Source: Patellaria atrata CBS 101060
Taxonomy: Eukaryota; Ascomycota; Dothideomycetes; Patellariales; Patellariaceae
Length of the DNA stretch: 64,000 bases
Assembly (NCBI GenBank): GCA_010093705.1
Contig: MU006090.1
Location: 1,980,308 to 2,044,307 of the forward strand
Direction of reading: 5' to 3'
Shown: positions 23,361 through 34,035 of the stretch, piece by piece
Layout of the letters: every line of letters begins with the position of its first letter
How positions within the stretch are numbered: position 1 is the first letter of the stretch
Notes under the pieces: model-generated
Seen by the model: only the letters and a program-made list of their open reading frames with translations
Told to the model about the DNA's origin: nothing
Database searches by the model: none
Position numbers and translations under genes: made by a program

Positions 23361-25819
23361 ATGGCGAGTTACGACACGGACCTAGAGTTCGCGATGAAAC
23401 TCCAGGCCGAAGAGAATGCTGGAATTAGGCAGGATTCTGCTGAGAGTTCTTGCGCTTACGGTTCTTCCTCCAGTCAGAGAAATCTTTCCGCGGATGAAGA
23501 GCTCGCTCGCCAACTCCAAGAGGAGTTCGACCGCATGGAGATTGATGAACCCCAAGATACAATCATGAAGTCTGATAAGAAACCTTCCGTCGCCCATGAT
23601 AATGACGATGAAATATTTGCGATGGAGCTCCAGCAAGAGTTTGACACCCCCCTTTCTTCAAATTCCAAGGGCAAGCAGGTTGCACATCCTCACTATCTCT
23701 CAAATAAGGAGGTCGGCTCTGAACTCAGTTCCCGGGCTCTACACCATGCGTTATCCAAATATATACGTACTGGCTGTTGGCGCTGTGGCCACAAGATTCT
23801 CGCTACAATGGATGCTGTTTCACGGCTGTTTGAGACGTGGATGAGATATAATGGTAAGCCATCGTAGTCTTCTATCCGTCTCCCTTTTTCTAATCTGTCG
23901 CAGGCATAGCCAGTTCTTCAATCCTATGTAGCGGATGTGCCGGCAACACTTGTTGGGGATGCGGCCAGCAAATTGATCAGAACCTTAGTCTTCTCGACCT
24001 CGGCGCCACTAAGCTGGGGTGGTGTTGCGACGATGGCCGTCTGTTCGTAATCTGGGTATTACTATCTGGATATGATCACAAACGATCGTGTGATAGGCAC
24101 CGCGACGCCCTTGCTGCTTCTGCCTCTCAGCACCCAGCTAGGATGCCGCAAGGTGCTGGGCAAGGAACTAGACCCAGTGGCACCAGCTATAGTGGTGGCG
24201 GGTCTCCCTTCCTCTTCAACCCGGGGCATCCCTATTTCGCCGCAGGTCCTCCCTCGTTTTCCACTGGTCTTTCCCCTTTCCCCGCTACTTATACTTCCTA
24301 TGCTTATCCTCCTCTCCATGGTTCCCCTTTCGCCCCTATTCAAACAGGTACTGGGTACGGAGTCCGCACCTCTCAGGTTGATGCCTTCCATAACGAAAAT
24401 GCTGATCGCGCTGCTAAGTCCGGTGCTGAGGAGGATAAAATCGTCTCCCAGATCCTTATTCTCCTCGCAGTCCTCTTACCAAATATCGAAAATCAAGCGC
24501 ATTTCGATCAAATCCCGCCGGAAGTCCTTGTACCCATGTTAAGAAAATCATCGTTCTTGGACAGAGTTGCAGAGCTCCTCGTGAATGATGCTCTGGAGGA
24601 TATAACGAGTCGCTCTAGATTGTATCGGAACGTTTTAAGTTTCGTCCAGGTCCTTGGAAACCATTACGCTACCTTGGAACCAACCATCTTCCGCGAGAGG
24701 GACGACAAGGAAATAGGAGAGAACCTATTGAACTTCTCTTTTGCGAAAACAATTCCACCTGAGAAAAGGAGGGAGCAATCGAAGGCCATCGCTACATGCT
24801 TAAAAAATCTATGCGTCCAGAGCTCCTTATACTTGCGAACTGTTCAACAGGTCACCGGTGACGTCGATACACAGAACACCTTATCTATTTGCAAAGAGAT
24901 TATTGGGCTCGCCACACACCTACTTGTCAACTCAGAGAAAGCTCTTGGAAAGAGCAACGACACTCTCTCCTGGTCAGACTGGCAAAAGGATAATGGCTTT
25001 ACCGACGCTCCCGACAGGGCCATTCTTGAACAGCACCATTACGCCCGTGACGCCAAAAAGCTCCAGGGGGCGCATAAAAACCGTATGAGACAATTGACTC
25101 TCGAATTAACGCGTCTCAAGACAGGTCTCCCTCCGGGAATCTTCGTGCGGCATGGCGTGTCGCGTATTGACGTGATGAAAGTTCTCATAATCGGACCCAA
25201 AGACACGCCCTACGAAGGCGGTCTTTTTGAATTCGATCTCTTCTGCGATGATAAATATCCCTTTGAGCCGCCTAAAATGAACTTCAAGACCACAGGCGGC
25301 GGTCTGTTATCCTTCAACCCGAATCTTTACCCCAGCGGTAAAGTTTGTCTCTCACTCCTCGGAACATGGGCCGGGGAGCAGTGGCGTCCTGGTCAATCGA
25401 CCATTCTGCAGGTCCTCGTATCTCTTCAAGCGATGGTGTTTTGCGATGAGCCGTACTGCAATGAACCCGGTAGGGATCACCTCCAGGGAACGGAAGCATC
25501 TAAGGCAGCAAACAAGAAGTACCAGGCTATGACTATCAAGCATGCTATGATCGACTGGCTTCGTGAAGGCTATGATCCTTTATGGGGTGATATTGTTCGA
25601 GAGCACTTCCTGCGCAATGGTGATCAGATTGCGCAGACGATAGGAATATGGGCGAGTGATAGGACCACCTATCCCGGAGGACAGCGGTTTACTACACATG
25701 GCACGCGTCGGGAGCGTCCTGTGAGTTCCAGTTCTCTGCTTAAATTGAAAGGTGTGTTTCAAACGGAGTTGGCTGCGTTCAAGAACAAGTTGAAGCACCT
25801 CGGCCGGGAGACCATATGA
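23361..25819 (+). CDS. Large UBE2Z/BIRC6-type ubiquitin-conjugating enzyme with N-terminal UIM-like motifs
   Basis: Two exons, 23361-23853 and 23904-25819, give 802 aa. The 50 bp intron is GTAAGC...GCAG. The N-terminus has three acidic helical motifs like ubiquitin-interacting motifs: DTDLEFAMKLQAEEN (5-19), DEELARQLQEEF (45-56) and DDEIFAMELQQEF (82-94). Next come paired cysteines (C139/C142, C173/C176, C181/C184, and a CC near 205) that look zinc-binding, then a Pro/Gly/Ser/Tyr-rich linker. A helical region precedes the C-terminal UBC fold (about 555-710). That fold has YPFEPPKMNF, NPNLYPSGKVCLSLLGTW with the catalytic Cys near 646, and EPYCNEPG. The NPN in place of HPN and the GTW segment place it with UBE2Z/BIRC6/UBE2O enzymes, which transfer ubiquitin to proteins. 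Substrates are unknown. The UIM and zinc calls are by eye. Confidence 0.85.
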
Positions 25820-26438
25820 GTATCCATCTTCCCCAACCTGCGTTCTCAGCAGGCCACATCTGCTCTCCAATATCTGTATGTTTATCTTGCTGTGACTCGA
25901 AATGTCAGAAAGCGCTATTCCGTGATATCTTCGATGAAGACGTCTGGTGCGCAAGACAAAATTCCTTGGACGATAAGTGCTGGCTGGGTATATGAGATAG
26001 CAATGATCACATTCTCTATTAGCGTTTGCACCCAACGATGCTTTGGACGTAGAGACCTTGCATCAGTCCACCTTGATGGACAAAACTATTGTGACTATCA
26101 TGCAAGCTTCAGAAACACCAACGACCTATCGAACACTTTCCACCCACACGTATCATAGAAACAAGCAATCGTAAACGGGATTCGACGCCTACGTCGTAGT
26201 ATTTCAAGGTAATCCCATGCTTGCTGCATTGTAGTCTTACCTTACTTCCCCAAACCTCATCTCTCAACCCCAAAATTCTTGCTAAGAAAGGAATTATTTA
26301 CACAATACAGAGATCAGACTAGCCATAGAACAAGGAGTAATAGGGCATCCCGTCTGTTCTGCCACGAAGGGTCCTGTACACACCGCAGCAAATTGATCAA
26401 AGTTATGATTCTGCGTTCTCTTTTAAGCTTCTATAACC
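25820..26438. other. Intergenic, 3' of E2 gene
   Basis: About 620 bp between the E2 stop and the 3' end of the phosphotransferase pseudogene. Nothing is recognised beyond presumed UTR sequence. Confidence 0.5.
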
Positions 26439-27586
26439 TTATACGCCACGTGCGAGCACAGAATAGTCCCAGTAATCGTAAAACTCATAACAGTCAACAA
26501 ATAGCGGGAGGTACTTAGTCTCCCATTCCGACCCAATTTTTGAAGTCCATCGGGCCTTGCAGTACTCCCAATAACCCGGATACCATCCAGATCGATGCCA
26601 GTCTATGACTGGGATGATCTAAGGGTTCAGACCACGGGATATGAGAATATTGCTCGGATGTAAGTCAGCATGCATGAATACGATTGGAACCCCGTCCGGT
26701 AAAAAGGAGCGGTATGGATGGGGTGATCGTTCCCCTTTATAATAGGCATAGGGGCCATAAGCAGTGGAAAACTAGTCGTGGAATTCGGACGTGCTTTTGA
26801 AGGGACATCCCGTTGGAGAACAACTGTTCGTGAAGATGGCATCTAATAGCGGCTGCCGACCCACATGCCCTACGTATTGCATTAGAGAGCAAGATATTAA
26901 GAGTTATTATACCTGACTAAGCACTCAGTCGGATATATATGCCTGTCCTCGTCCAGTCTCTTCTAGAGCAGACACTGCAATTCTACATCTCACTTTCCGT
27001 GCCCTTACCACCTAACAAGAGTATATGGGATTATGGGTGATTCATAATGGGATTCGTCCGATATAAAAGAGAAATGGCTGACGAATGGACCTAAGTAACC
27101 GTGTTCTTACTAATAAAAGGTTGTGAGAAATGCTGTTTGAGCGAGCGCCATGCGCTAATTATTTGACGTAGTTGTCCGTACGACGTCTTTCTCTCTTCCT
27201 CAGCCCAGGTTCTCCCAACCTGTCTCGAGTGTAATTCCTTCCATGAGTTCCATATATATAAATGTTTGTTTACCGTCTTTGCACCATCCATAAACCTCAG
27301 GAACAGGTACCCGCCCAGAGAATTGTCTATGGACAAGATAGAGACATTGACCCTCAGCTAGAGTGATTCCGGTTCCTTATTTTACTAATAGACCCAATGG
27401 CTTGAAAATCACTGGTGGCGGCCGTGTGATGAGCTGAGAACACGGCGAAGTTGACTGGCTTACCACCTGTCTCACCTCTGCTGGAGATAGCAACTCGAGC
27501 GGCGCACTGGGTCGTTTGAAAAAAGATGACTCGCAAAAGGTGACATTTTCATTACAGGGGAATGGGTGTTCAAGGTTCCCGGCCAT
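26439..27586 (-). pseudogene. APH-family (aminoglycoside phosphotransferase-like kinase) pseudogene
   Basis: Family hallmarks run in order on the minus strand. They are the start MAGNLEHPFP at 27586, then ITRPPPVIFKPLGLLVK, EGQCLYLVHRQFSGRVPVPE and VYGWCKDGKQTFIYMELMEG. The Brenner-type catalytic loop HADLHPSNILIS follows, then the DFG-equivalent VIDWHRSGWYPGYWEYCKAR, and the usual ending DYWDYSVLARGV. Fungal APH-domain proteins are small-molecule kinases of mostly unknown substrate. The copy is broken by in-frame stops at 27377-27379, 26772-26774 (where the family has Trp) and 26619-26621, and by a frameshift near 27,200. A 241 bp segment (26870-27110) has GTAAGA and TAG ends and may be an original intron. 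The high remaining similarity suggests fairly recent loss. Confidence 0.75.
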
Positions 27587-28175
27587 AGGTATAGGTCCTA
27601 TGCGAAAGTCATATTAAGGTAAACGGGGGAACTGGATTAAGTGCAGGCGGCGGGATAGTGCGAGCTCATGTGACAAACTCTACCTTAGGTAACGTTTGTA
27701 ACCGTGTTGAGCTACGTATACTCTTTTGCTGCGGCTTTCTCTTTTATGGAAGGATGGTTAGCTGATGGTTTGACGCCGAGGTGTACCCGTAACAACCAGT
27801 AGTCTACAGAATCAGCTTATACGAGAGCGATCAAATGAATGTTTATGTCGGGTGGAGTTAAGTGACGGACGAGAGTAGACGAAAGGTGGTAGAGGGACAG
27901 AGGAGGAGTTCAGGTAGCCTGGAAACCGTCTACGAGTAATATAACTGCTGAAGGAATAAGACCAAACAATCGAACTAGGTGGGTAAGATACTGTGAAGCT
28001 AGAAAAGCACCGGAGAAAGTCAAGTTTAGAAATATCACATTGAGTTTTCTACCTTACTACCAAAGGATGAGCGCCAAGGTTCCCATGGATAGGAACTCTC
28101 AAACGCCAAAATAGCCAGACCACCGACAGCAGATGAGCCACCATGTCTAATCAATCGTGAAAGCTAAATCACAAC
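27587..28175. other. Intergenic, 3' flank of CK2 beta
   Basis: About 590 bp with no supportable ORF. It should include the former promoter of the APH pseudogene and the 3' UTR of CK2 beta. Confidence 0.5.
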
Positions 28176-30935
28176 CTATGCCATCCTAACCTGATCCCCG
28201 AACGGTACACCCTCCACCATACCCTCGTCCATCTCGTCATCATCTTCTAACTCCTCGTCCTCCTCTTCGAATCCTGTCTCCACACCCGCCTCTCTAATTC
28301 TCTCCTTCATCTCTTCTCTCTTCTCGGCCTGCCATCTAGTTAATGCTGCAGCTGCGTGTACCCTGAACCCAAAAACCCTAGGCTCATACCGCCGCTGGCT
28401 CTTAGTAGGTATGAGATTGGGATAGACCTGGAATAAGACATTGTGGAACGAAGAGCCAAAGTACGCGCCGTCAATCGCGGCATGCCGTGAGGACTTCGGG
28501 TTATAAAGGTCCTCGCAGCGAGCGCAGTAGAGTTTTACGGGCGACATGTTGGGGATATCGTGTTGGCCCATGGGGAGGAGAGGTTGTTGGTCGCACATTA
28601 CGCGGGGGCATTTGCCAAAGTCTGCCTTTTTATATTTTTCGAGCTGTAAGATGGTCAATATACGCGTCTAGGGTAAAGGACATGGTTTTGTGATATACCA
28701 TTTTTGCGAGTCCTCGGGTGGTCACGATGTAGCGAGCGTGTACAAGACCATAGAGATGTCGTGCGGACTTCTCGATTTGCTCTCGCATCTCATCATCGCA
28801 TTCGAGGTCGAACACATCTGTAACAAGATCTAGAGAGTACTGGTAGTAGTTCACTTCGGTTTGTAGCCCCGTCAGGTTGAAGCGGTCGGTTAGGTATTCT
28901 TCGTCGATCTCGCAGAAATATTCGTTGCCGCGTGACGATATAAACTATACATTGAAATCAGCATGCGTATTGGACGTGCAAAACTGGAACATAAAAATCA
29001 AATGAGAAATGTCAGGTTGAAGGTGCTTTTCCAACAGTTTAATAAATGAGAAGCTTCATCAAAAAGCCGAGAAGTGATTTGGGATAAGCAGATTTCCGCC
29101 GTATAGTTGGGATCCGGACAAACCAGCAGAGAATAGGTTTCGCAAGTGATCGTCGTTATCTTTGAGAATAGTCCCATAGGGGGTATATCAAAATCAAGCT
29201 CCAGATTTTCGAATCCAATCACACCATGTCCGCGGTGCTTGGGGATTATTTGGAGTGTCCGTATCGGGATTTCCCTAACGATTACAAGGCCGACTGAACA
29301 AGGATAAGGACCTACTGGAAACATGGACGGAACATCCGCAGACTCATTCTCATCCCAATCCGAAGAATCATCAAGATCATCAGTCCCACCAGAGGTGCTC
29401 GAGTCCGGCGCCCCGCGACACTGCGTAATTCCGTCGAGGTTCGGGATCTCGCCTTTTATCCGTGGAATTCGAGACACATCCGTATGGTCGCTTCCGTAGG
29501 AGTAGTAGTTTTCGGACAAATTCCAGTCCTCAATGTCGGCGTCTTCAGAGATAGCTAAAGACGACTCAGTATCGCTGTCGCTCGGGCTATCGCTCGGGCT
29601 ATCACTCGGACTAGAGGCGCTTGGCGGAGGGTTGATTGTATTAAAAGACTGTTCAGAAGACTCATCGTGCTCGGGATTCTGGGAATACTCAGGACTCTTA
29701 GAATACTCAGGGCTCTTGAAATATTCAGGACGCTTGGATAGTTCAGGATTCCCAGATTGATTAACACTCTTAGATCGTTTAAGACCCTCGGGTTGACTAG
29801 GACTCTTGGATTGTTCAACTCTCCTGCGTTTTTGAGTGGTCTCTGATTGCTGAGAGATTTCCTCTTGCTCTGGAGTCTGAAACCGCTCTGCAGTCTCGGG
29901 TTTTTGGGGAGTCTCTAGGACCTGACCTGGAGTCAATGGTTGTCCTGGGCTCGAATAGCGCGCTATATTGTCGTATTGCAAAGGGATCACCGCCCCTCCC
30001 GGAGTATCTTCAAATTGCCCTGGAGTCGGCGGATAGTCTGGAGTCCTAAGCCCATGTCGGTACCTCTCGTGTTGCTCTGGAGTCACAGGTCGCTGAGACT
30101 GCTGCGTTTGTGCCTCATCTCCGATCTGGTCAATGTCCATTTCAACCCCCTCTTTGTGGTTTGTAGGAACGAGAATATGCATAGATGAATGGAAAATGAT
30201 ATTAGGTCTTCCGACATCCACAAGAAATATCTCCCTCCACGTTTGCTCACGATAGGGACCAGTCTGAGCTTGACGGTTGACCGGCTGAAGAACGCCGCTG
30301 TTCCTCGCCTGCATATCGCGGTTGTCTGATAGGTCTTTGACTCGCAGATTCAAGGTTGACACTCGCGTGCTAAGTACTCTTACTGTGCCGGTCAAACCTG
30401 GTCGTCCTAGGGAATGAACGGGAGAAGAGTTGGGCGTGCCAAATCGACGACGTAGGGATTTGAAGAAGTTATATGGACCCCCTGCAGCAGCAGTAGGTGG
30501 AGAAGGCGGCCTACTCCCAAGGTCATCGCCATTACTTACCTCTTCCAAGTCTATTTCGGCTGATCCAGCTCTCGCGACAAGTGACGAATCCGTTAAAAGG
30601 GCCCCAGACATAATATTCGATTCACCAGGGCCCACATTTTCTTGCCCTTCCATCGAAACAAGAATACGTGGCCAGAAAATGTTAAGAAGCCGTCCGAATG
30701 CAAGTCAAAGAATGTGAGTTTGGGAGGCAGTTAAACATGAAGAACTAAATCTCTGGTTCGTAGACGAAGGCACCTTCTGCCTCAGGTGTCCCTTTGGAAT
30801 ACAAACATAGCGAATGTACAGAATAGGAAAGAGCTAACTCGAACAGAACGAATAAGAAGTATATTGAAATGCGCCTACCCAGTCTCGCCAGTAACTTGTA
30901 TAATCACTGTCCGTCTCACTGTTGAAATCGTCCAT
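28176..30935 (-). CDS. ckb1: Casein kinase 2 regulatory (beta) subunit
   Basis: Three exons, 30879-30935, 28699-28944 and 28176-28643, give 256 aa. Exon 1 is only 19 codons (MDDFNSETDSDYTSYWRDW). It is separated by a 1,934 bp intron (28945-30878, GTAGGC...TATAG) from exon 2, which starts FISSRGNEYFCEIDEEYLTD. Joined, this is the near-invariant CK2 beta N-terminus WRDWFISSRGNEYFCEI. A 55 bp intron (28644-28698) follows, then the zinc-finger dimerisation region with C113, C118, C141 and C144. The C-terminal tail is acidic (E/D-rich, about 225-247). CK2 beta dimerises and tethers the two catalytic alpha subunits of this nuclear/cytoplasmic Ser/Thr kinase. The long first intron contains a complete separate ORF on the same strand, listed next. 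Confidence 0.92.
28998..30653 (-). CDS. Unrecognised 551-aa protein encoded inside CK2 beta intron 1
   Basis: An uninterrupted 551-codon ORF on the same strand as CK2 beta, wholly inside its first intron. The ATG lies 226 bp downstream of the intron donor and the stop 53 bp before the acceptor. I recognise no domain. Features seen: an N-terminal basic segment NFFKSLRRRFGTPNSSPVHS (about 62-81); a central disordered region with repeated Thr-Pro sites (VTPEQ, RTPDY, PTPGQ, DTPGG, LTPGQ, ETPQK, QTPEQ at about 190-260); short PEYSKSPEYSQNPE repeats (about 309-328); an acidic-Ser run SDSPSDSPSDSDTESS (about 350-365) that fits CK2 sites; and a better-ordered, less repetitive C-terminal ~100 residues. 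It could be a nested gene, an orphan gene or an alternative transcript of the CK2 locus. An ORF this long without stops is unlikely by chance. Confidence 0.7.
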   Translation of the reverse strand: MEGQENVGPGESNIMSGALLTDSSLVARAGSAEIDLEEVSNGDDLGSRPPSPPTAAAGGPYNFFKSLRRRFGTPNSSPVHSLGRPGLTGTVRVLSTRVSTLNLRVKDLSDNRDMQARNSGVLQPVNRQAQTGPYREQTWREIFLVDVGRPNIIFHSSMHILVPTNHKEGVEMDIDQIGDEAQTQQSQRPVTPEQHERYRHGLRTPDYPPTPGQFEDTPGGAVIPLQYDNIARYSSPGQPLTPGQVLETPQKPETAERFQTPEQEEISQQSETTQKRRRVEQSKSPSQPEGLKRSKSVNQSGNPELSKRPEYFKSPEYSKSPEYSQNPEHDESSEQSFNTINPPPSASSPSDSPSDSPSDSDTESSLAISEDADIEDWNLSENYYSYGSDHTDVSRIPRIKGEIPNLDGITQCRGAPDSSTSGGTDDLDDSSDWDENESADVPSMFPVGPYPCSVGLVIVREIPIRTLQIIPKHRGHGVIGFENLELDFDIPPMGLFSKITTITCETYSLLVCPDPNYTAEICLSQITSRLFDEASHLLNCWKSTFNLTFLI

Positions 30936-31426
30936 AATCTCGATAGTCGCCAGCTTGAAGATTGGAAAAGAAGGGAACTTGTTAGAAGTTTGTAAGACTC
31001 GTGTTAAATGAAAGACAGGGTACTGATCGCTGTATATTGTGTAAGCCTTGGCGCAGTTGATGGTGGGCATGAACTTGGAGTGGGAGGTGTGAAGTTGGAT
31101 GAGTTCTTGGACTCCGGTGACCCGCTCGGCAGTTTGCGCACTTTTATAGATAGAACTATCGCCACTGCATACATGTTTAGAAGGAGATATTATCCCCTAT
31201 TTTATCATGGGTTCGTAATCTTCCCGTTCATGTTCACTTTTCGTACACATAATACGGACTATAATTTGACTATTGAAAGATTCTCATAGTCTGGACGATA
31301 TAATCTTAAGTACAGTACCGTTGGGGACAATGGGTACGTACCCGGTGTTACTATATGGCCGAGTGGGGAAACCCCTTTTAGATGAGTGTACAGTAGTCGT
31401 AGAATATCTTGTAAGTCATAGAACAA
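30936..31426. other. Intergenic between CK2 beta promoter and CWF19 3' end
   Basis: About 490 bp containing the CK2 beta 5' flank and the CWF19 3' UTR. No further feature is supported. Confidence 0.5.
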
Positions 31427-33806
31427 TCATTGACCCTCAGTCAATATCCTCGTCCAGTCAAACTTCCGCCATCGCTTTTTAAACCCCTCTACCCTTCTAT
31501 CGCCACCCCTTTCCCATCGACCCTGCCGCTTGATGACTTCTGGACCGACATCCAGAATACCTCCAATGATATCTCGTGCGAATAGATCACCCTTAGGCCA
31601 TCGATTGCTGTCTTCCACTATATGTCCCAGACCGCCGTCAAGCTCAAACCAAACCTGAAGTGTAATCAGTTGCGGCAGATTGAAATGATACAGAGAAAAG
31701 CTTACGTGAAAATAAGGCATCTCCTTCGCGATGGTCCTACGGAAAGCTAGTTTTCCGAGACCCTCGCGCGACTTCTTCAGCGTATCAATAAGCTTCTTAT
31801 GCTGTGTCCACTCTTCATCGGCTGCTAGAATAGCCTCCTTGAAGAAGGCAGGGATCGTCTCTCCCACCCTATAAGGTAAAGGGACAACCATCATTGCCGC
31901 ATGTCGTTTCCGGTGTGGTGTAGCTGCATTTTCATAGAAGATGACGTCCCTGCCTTGGTCGTGATACATGCGGGTTAAGGACTTCATGAAGTTCTGTCTC
32001 GTAGTCAGCAAACATATTTCACTACATTATTGAAGATACCTACCCTGATTTCCTCCCACTCATCATCGTCACACTCCAGAAGATTTGTCCGATGCTGTAT
32101 GGGGATTATGCATGCGCCACCCTCACTAACCTCAGGATGCGTGGGCAGTGTAAGGTATGTTCGTGTAGCAAGTGAAATAACTGGTGCAACAGGAGGTTTG
32201 TCGGTATCCTCGTGAAAGCAAAGGGGACACGAATCGAGGATTCGGGTCATCTTTTGGACTTCACTTATCGCCGTGTTCCGTAGATTGATCTCAGACTTCT
32301 GTATGCGCTTCGCCAACTTATTGGCATTTTCATCCATATAGTCCAAGTCGTTCTGCCGAATTTGGTTAGAATAGAATAACGCGAAGAATCAATGGGTAGC
32401 CTTACGTCGAACTTTGCGTCCTTCGCAATCCTCTCAGCGAAGGCTCTTCCATCGCCACCAGGTACACCCCTAGTACGCTTTTCTTGCCTAACCATATCTT
32501 CAATGCTCATATCTTCATTCTCCTCAACAAGACCCCTTTCACGTCCGCGTTTATTATCGATAGTTTTCACTTCGGCTTTCCTGTCAGTGAGCATGCGGCT
32601 GTCCATTGCACCCAGGAAAACCATTTCTGGATCTTTGCGGTTAATAAAACTTGCCATAGCTGCGTTATACTCTGCTTCGAGCTCGGCGGCTTTAGGGTCC
32701 TTCTTCATTTTCGCCTTCAACACTTGAGCCGCCATCTTATTCATTGTGTTTTGATCGAGAAGAACGGTTCGTGCAGCAGGGGACTTTTCTCGCATAATCT
32801 CTCCCTGAGGAAGAGGCTCATCTTGTCGTTCGTCTTCGCTCCGCCTCCTTGGTCTCCTCTTCTCCTCCTCGGCCAACCTTTCCTGGTATAATTCCCCGCT
32901 GGGCCTTATCTTACCCACATAATCCTTCCCGTACATTTGCCGTCGATCGAGCTCAACCTCTTCTTCTCTTGCATCGTCAAACAAGCGGAGATCCCCGTAC
33001 TGCTTCTCAGCAATTTCTTCAACAGGTCTATCATTCGCTTTCGCCATCCTATAGACGTTTTTGAGTTTTGTCATACGCCATTGTGATCCAGGATCTCCAA
33101 ATTCATAGTTGACAATATGTTCTTTCTCTACATTACAGTTATTCTTGTCATCTCCCTCTTCCTTCAGGTCCCGAAGGTGATGGTTGATCTCATTCTTGTG
33201 AATTTTCCTTTCAAAAGCATCCTGTGCATCGCCAAGACCGCGAGATTCTGATTTCTTTTCACGCTGTACGTAATCGACATCAAGAGCGGAGGGTGCTTCC
33301 ATCCATAGGTCGCGCTTGAGATCTGCTTCCTGCGCATCCTGTATACGCTTGTCCAGGATCTCTTCTCCCGGCGGTGCAATCTCCGTCCCTTTTTCTATAT
33401 ATGCATCCTCTTCAGGATCGGGTGATCTTGTTTTACTTCTATCCTTCTTGTGTTTCCTCTTGCGCTCGGGGTTATCGTCGTCTACCTCGCGTCTCGAACG
33501 CTTGTGCCGATGACGGGATTCCCGAGCTTCGTCATTGTGCTTAGAACTATGATGTCTTGATGAATGACCGGACCTATGGTGATGCCTGTGCTTATCCTCG
33601 TCCTGGAGTTGAATGCATTAGCCGGATCCTGCAAAATGCAGATTGCTTAATAGAATAGACGGTAGGAAAAGCTGCAAACTTACCTTTGAACGATGATGTC
33701 GATATCTATCTCTGCTATGACTGCGATCACGCTTTGTATGGGACTCCCGATGCGACTCTTTCCCTTTATTCTCCGCCAATTCTTTCTCAAAGTCTTCCAA
33801 AGTCAT
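31427..33806 (-). CDS. cwf19: Pre-mRNA-splicing protein CWF19 (CWF19L2-like)
   Basis: Five exons, 33684-33806, 32406-33602, 32044-32352, 31706-31993 and 31427-31654, give 714 aa. All introns (81, 53, 50 and 51 bp) are phase 0. The N-terminal ~120 residues are Arg/His/Ser/Lys-rich (for example HRHHHRSGHSSRHHSSKHND). They precede a coiled, charged middle with YGDLRLFDDAREEEVELDRR. The C-terminus carries the two CwfJ domains: C_1 with CPLCFHEDTDKPPVAPVISL, YLTLPTHPEVSEGGACIIPI and QHRTNLLECDDDEWEEI, and C_2 with VWFELDGGLGHIVEDSNRWP. Cwf19 proteins associate with late spliceosomes and promote intron-lariat turnover with debranching enzyme. It shares a 229 bp upstream region with GPN1. The ATG at 33806 gives the usual short acidic start. 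Confidence 0.92.
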
Positions 33807-34035
33807 AATCGGTAAAAGATGAGATGTAGTTGAGTTAAGGTCAGGTCTGATCGAGGCCAACGGTTGATCTCCAACCGAGGCCGACAATTATTGACGTCGG
33901 CGGTCCCTGTAGGGCCAGTGGCTAGCTTCCCGGCGGTGGGCTTGGGGACTGACCTCACAAACTTATTTGAACCTCACGCATGAAAAACTACAAAGAGACA
34001 CACAGCACACGACAATACAAGATAGATTATCAACT
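33807..34035. promoter_or_regulatory. Bidirectional promoter of CWF19 and GPN1
   Basis: Only 229 bp separate the divergent start codons of CWF19 (-) and GPN1 (+), so the two core genes must draw on a common control region. No TATA box is obvious. A GC-richer block (33,880-33,950) sits in the middle. Confidence 0.6.

Noticed and set aside
26366-26385. String TGTACACACCGC, identical to a conserved small-subunit rRNA segment
   Set aside because: The match does not extend beyond 12 bases, and flanks are unlike rRNA on either side, so it is chance.
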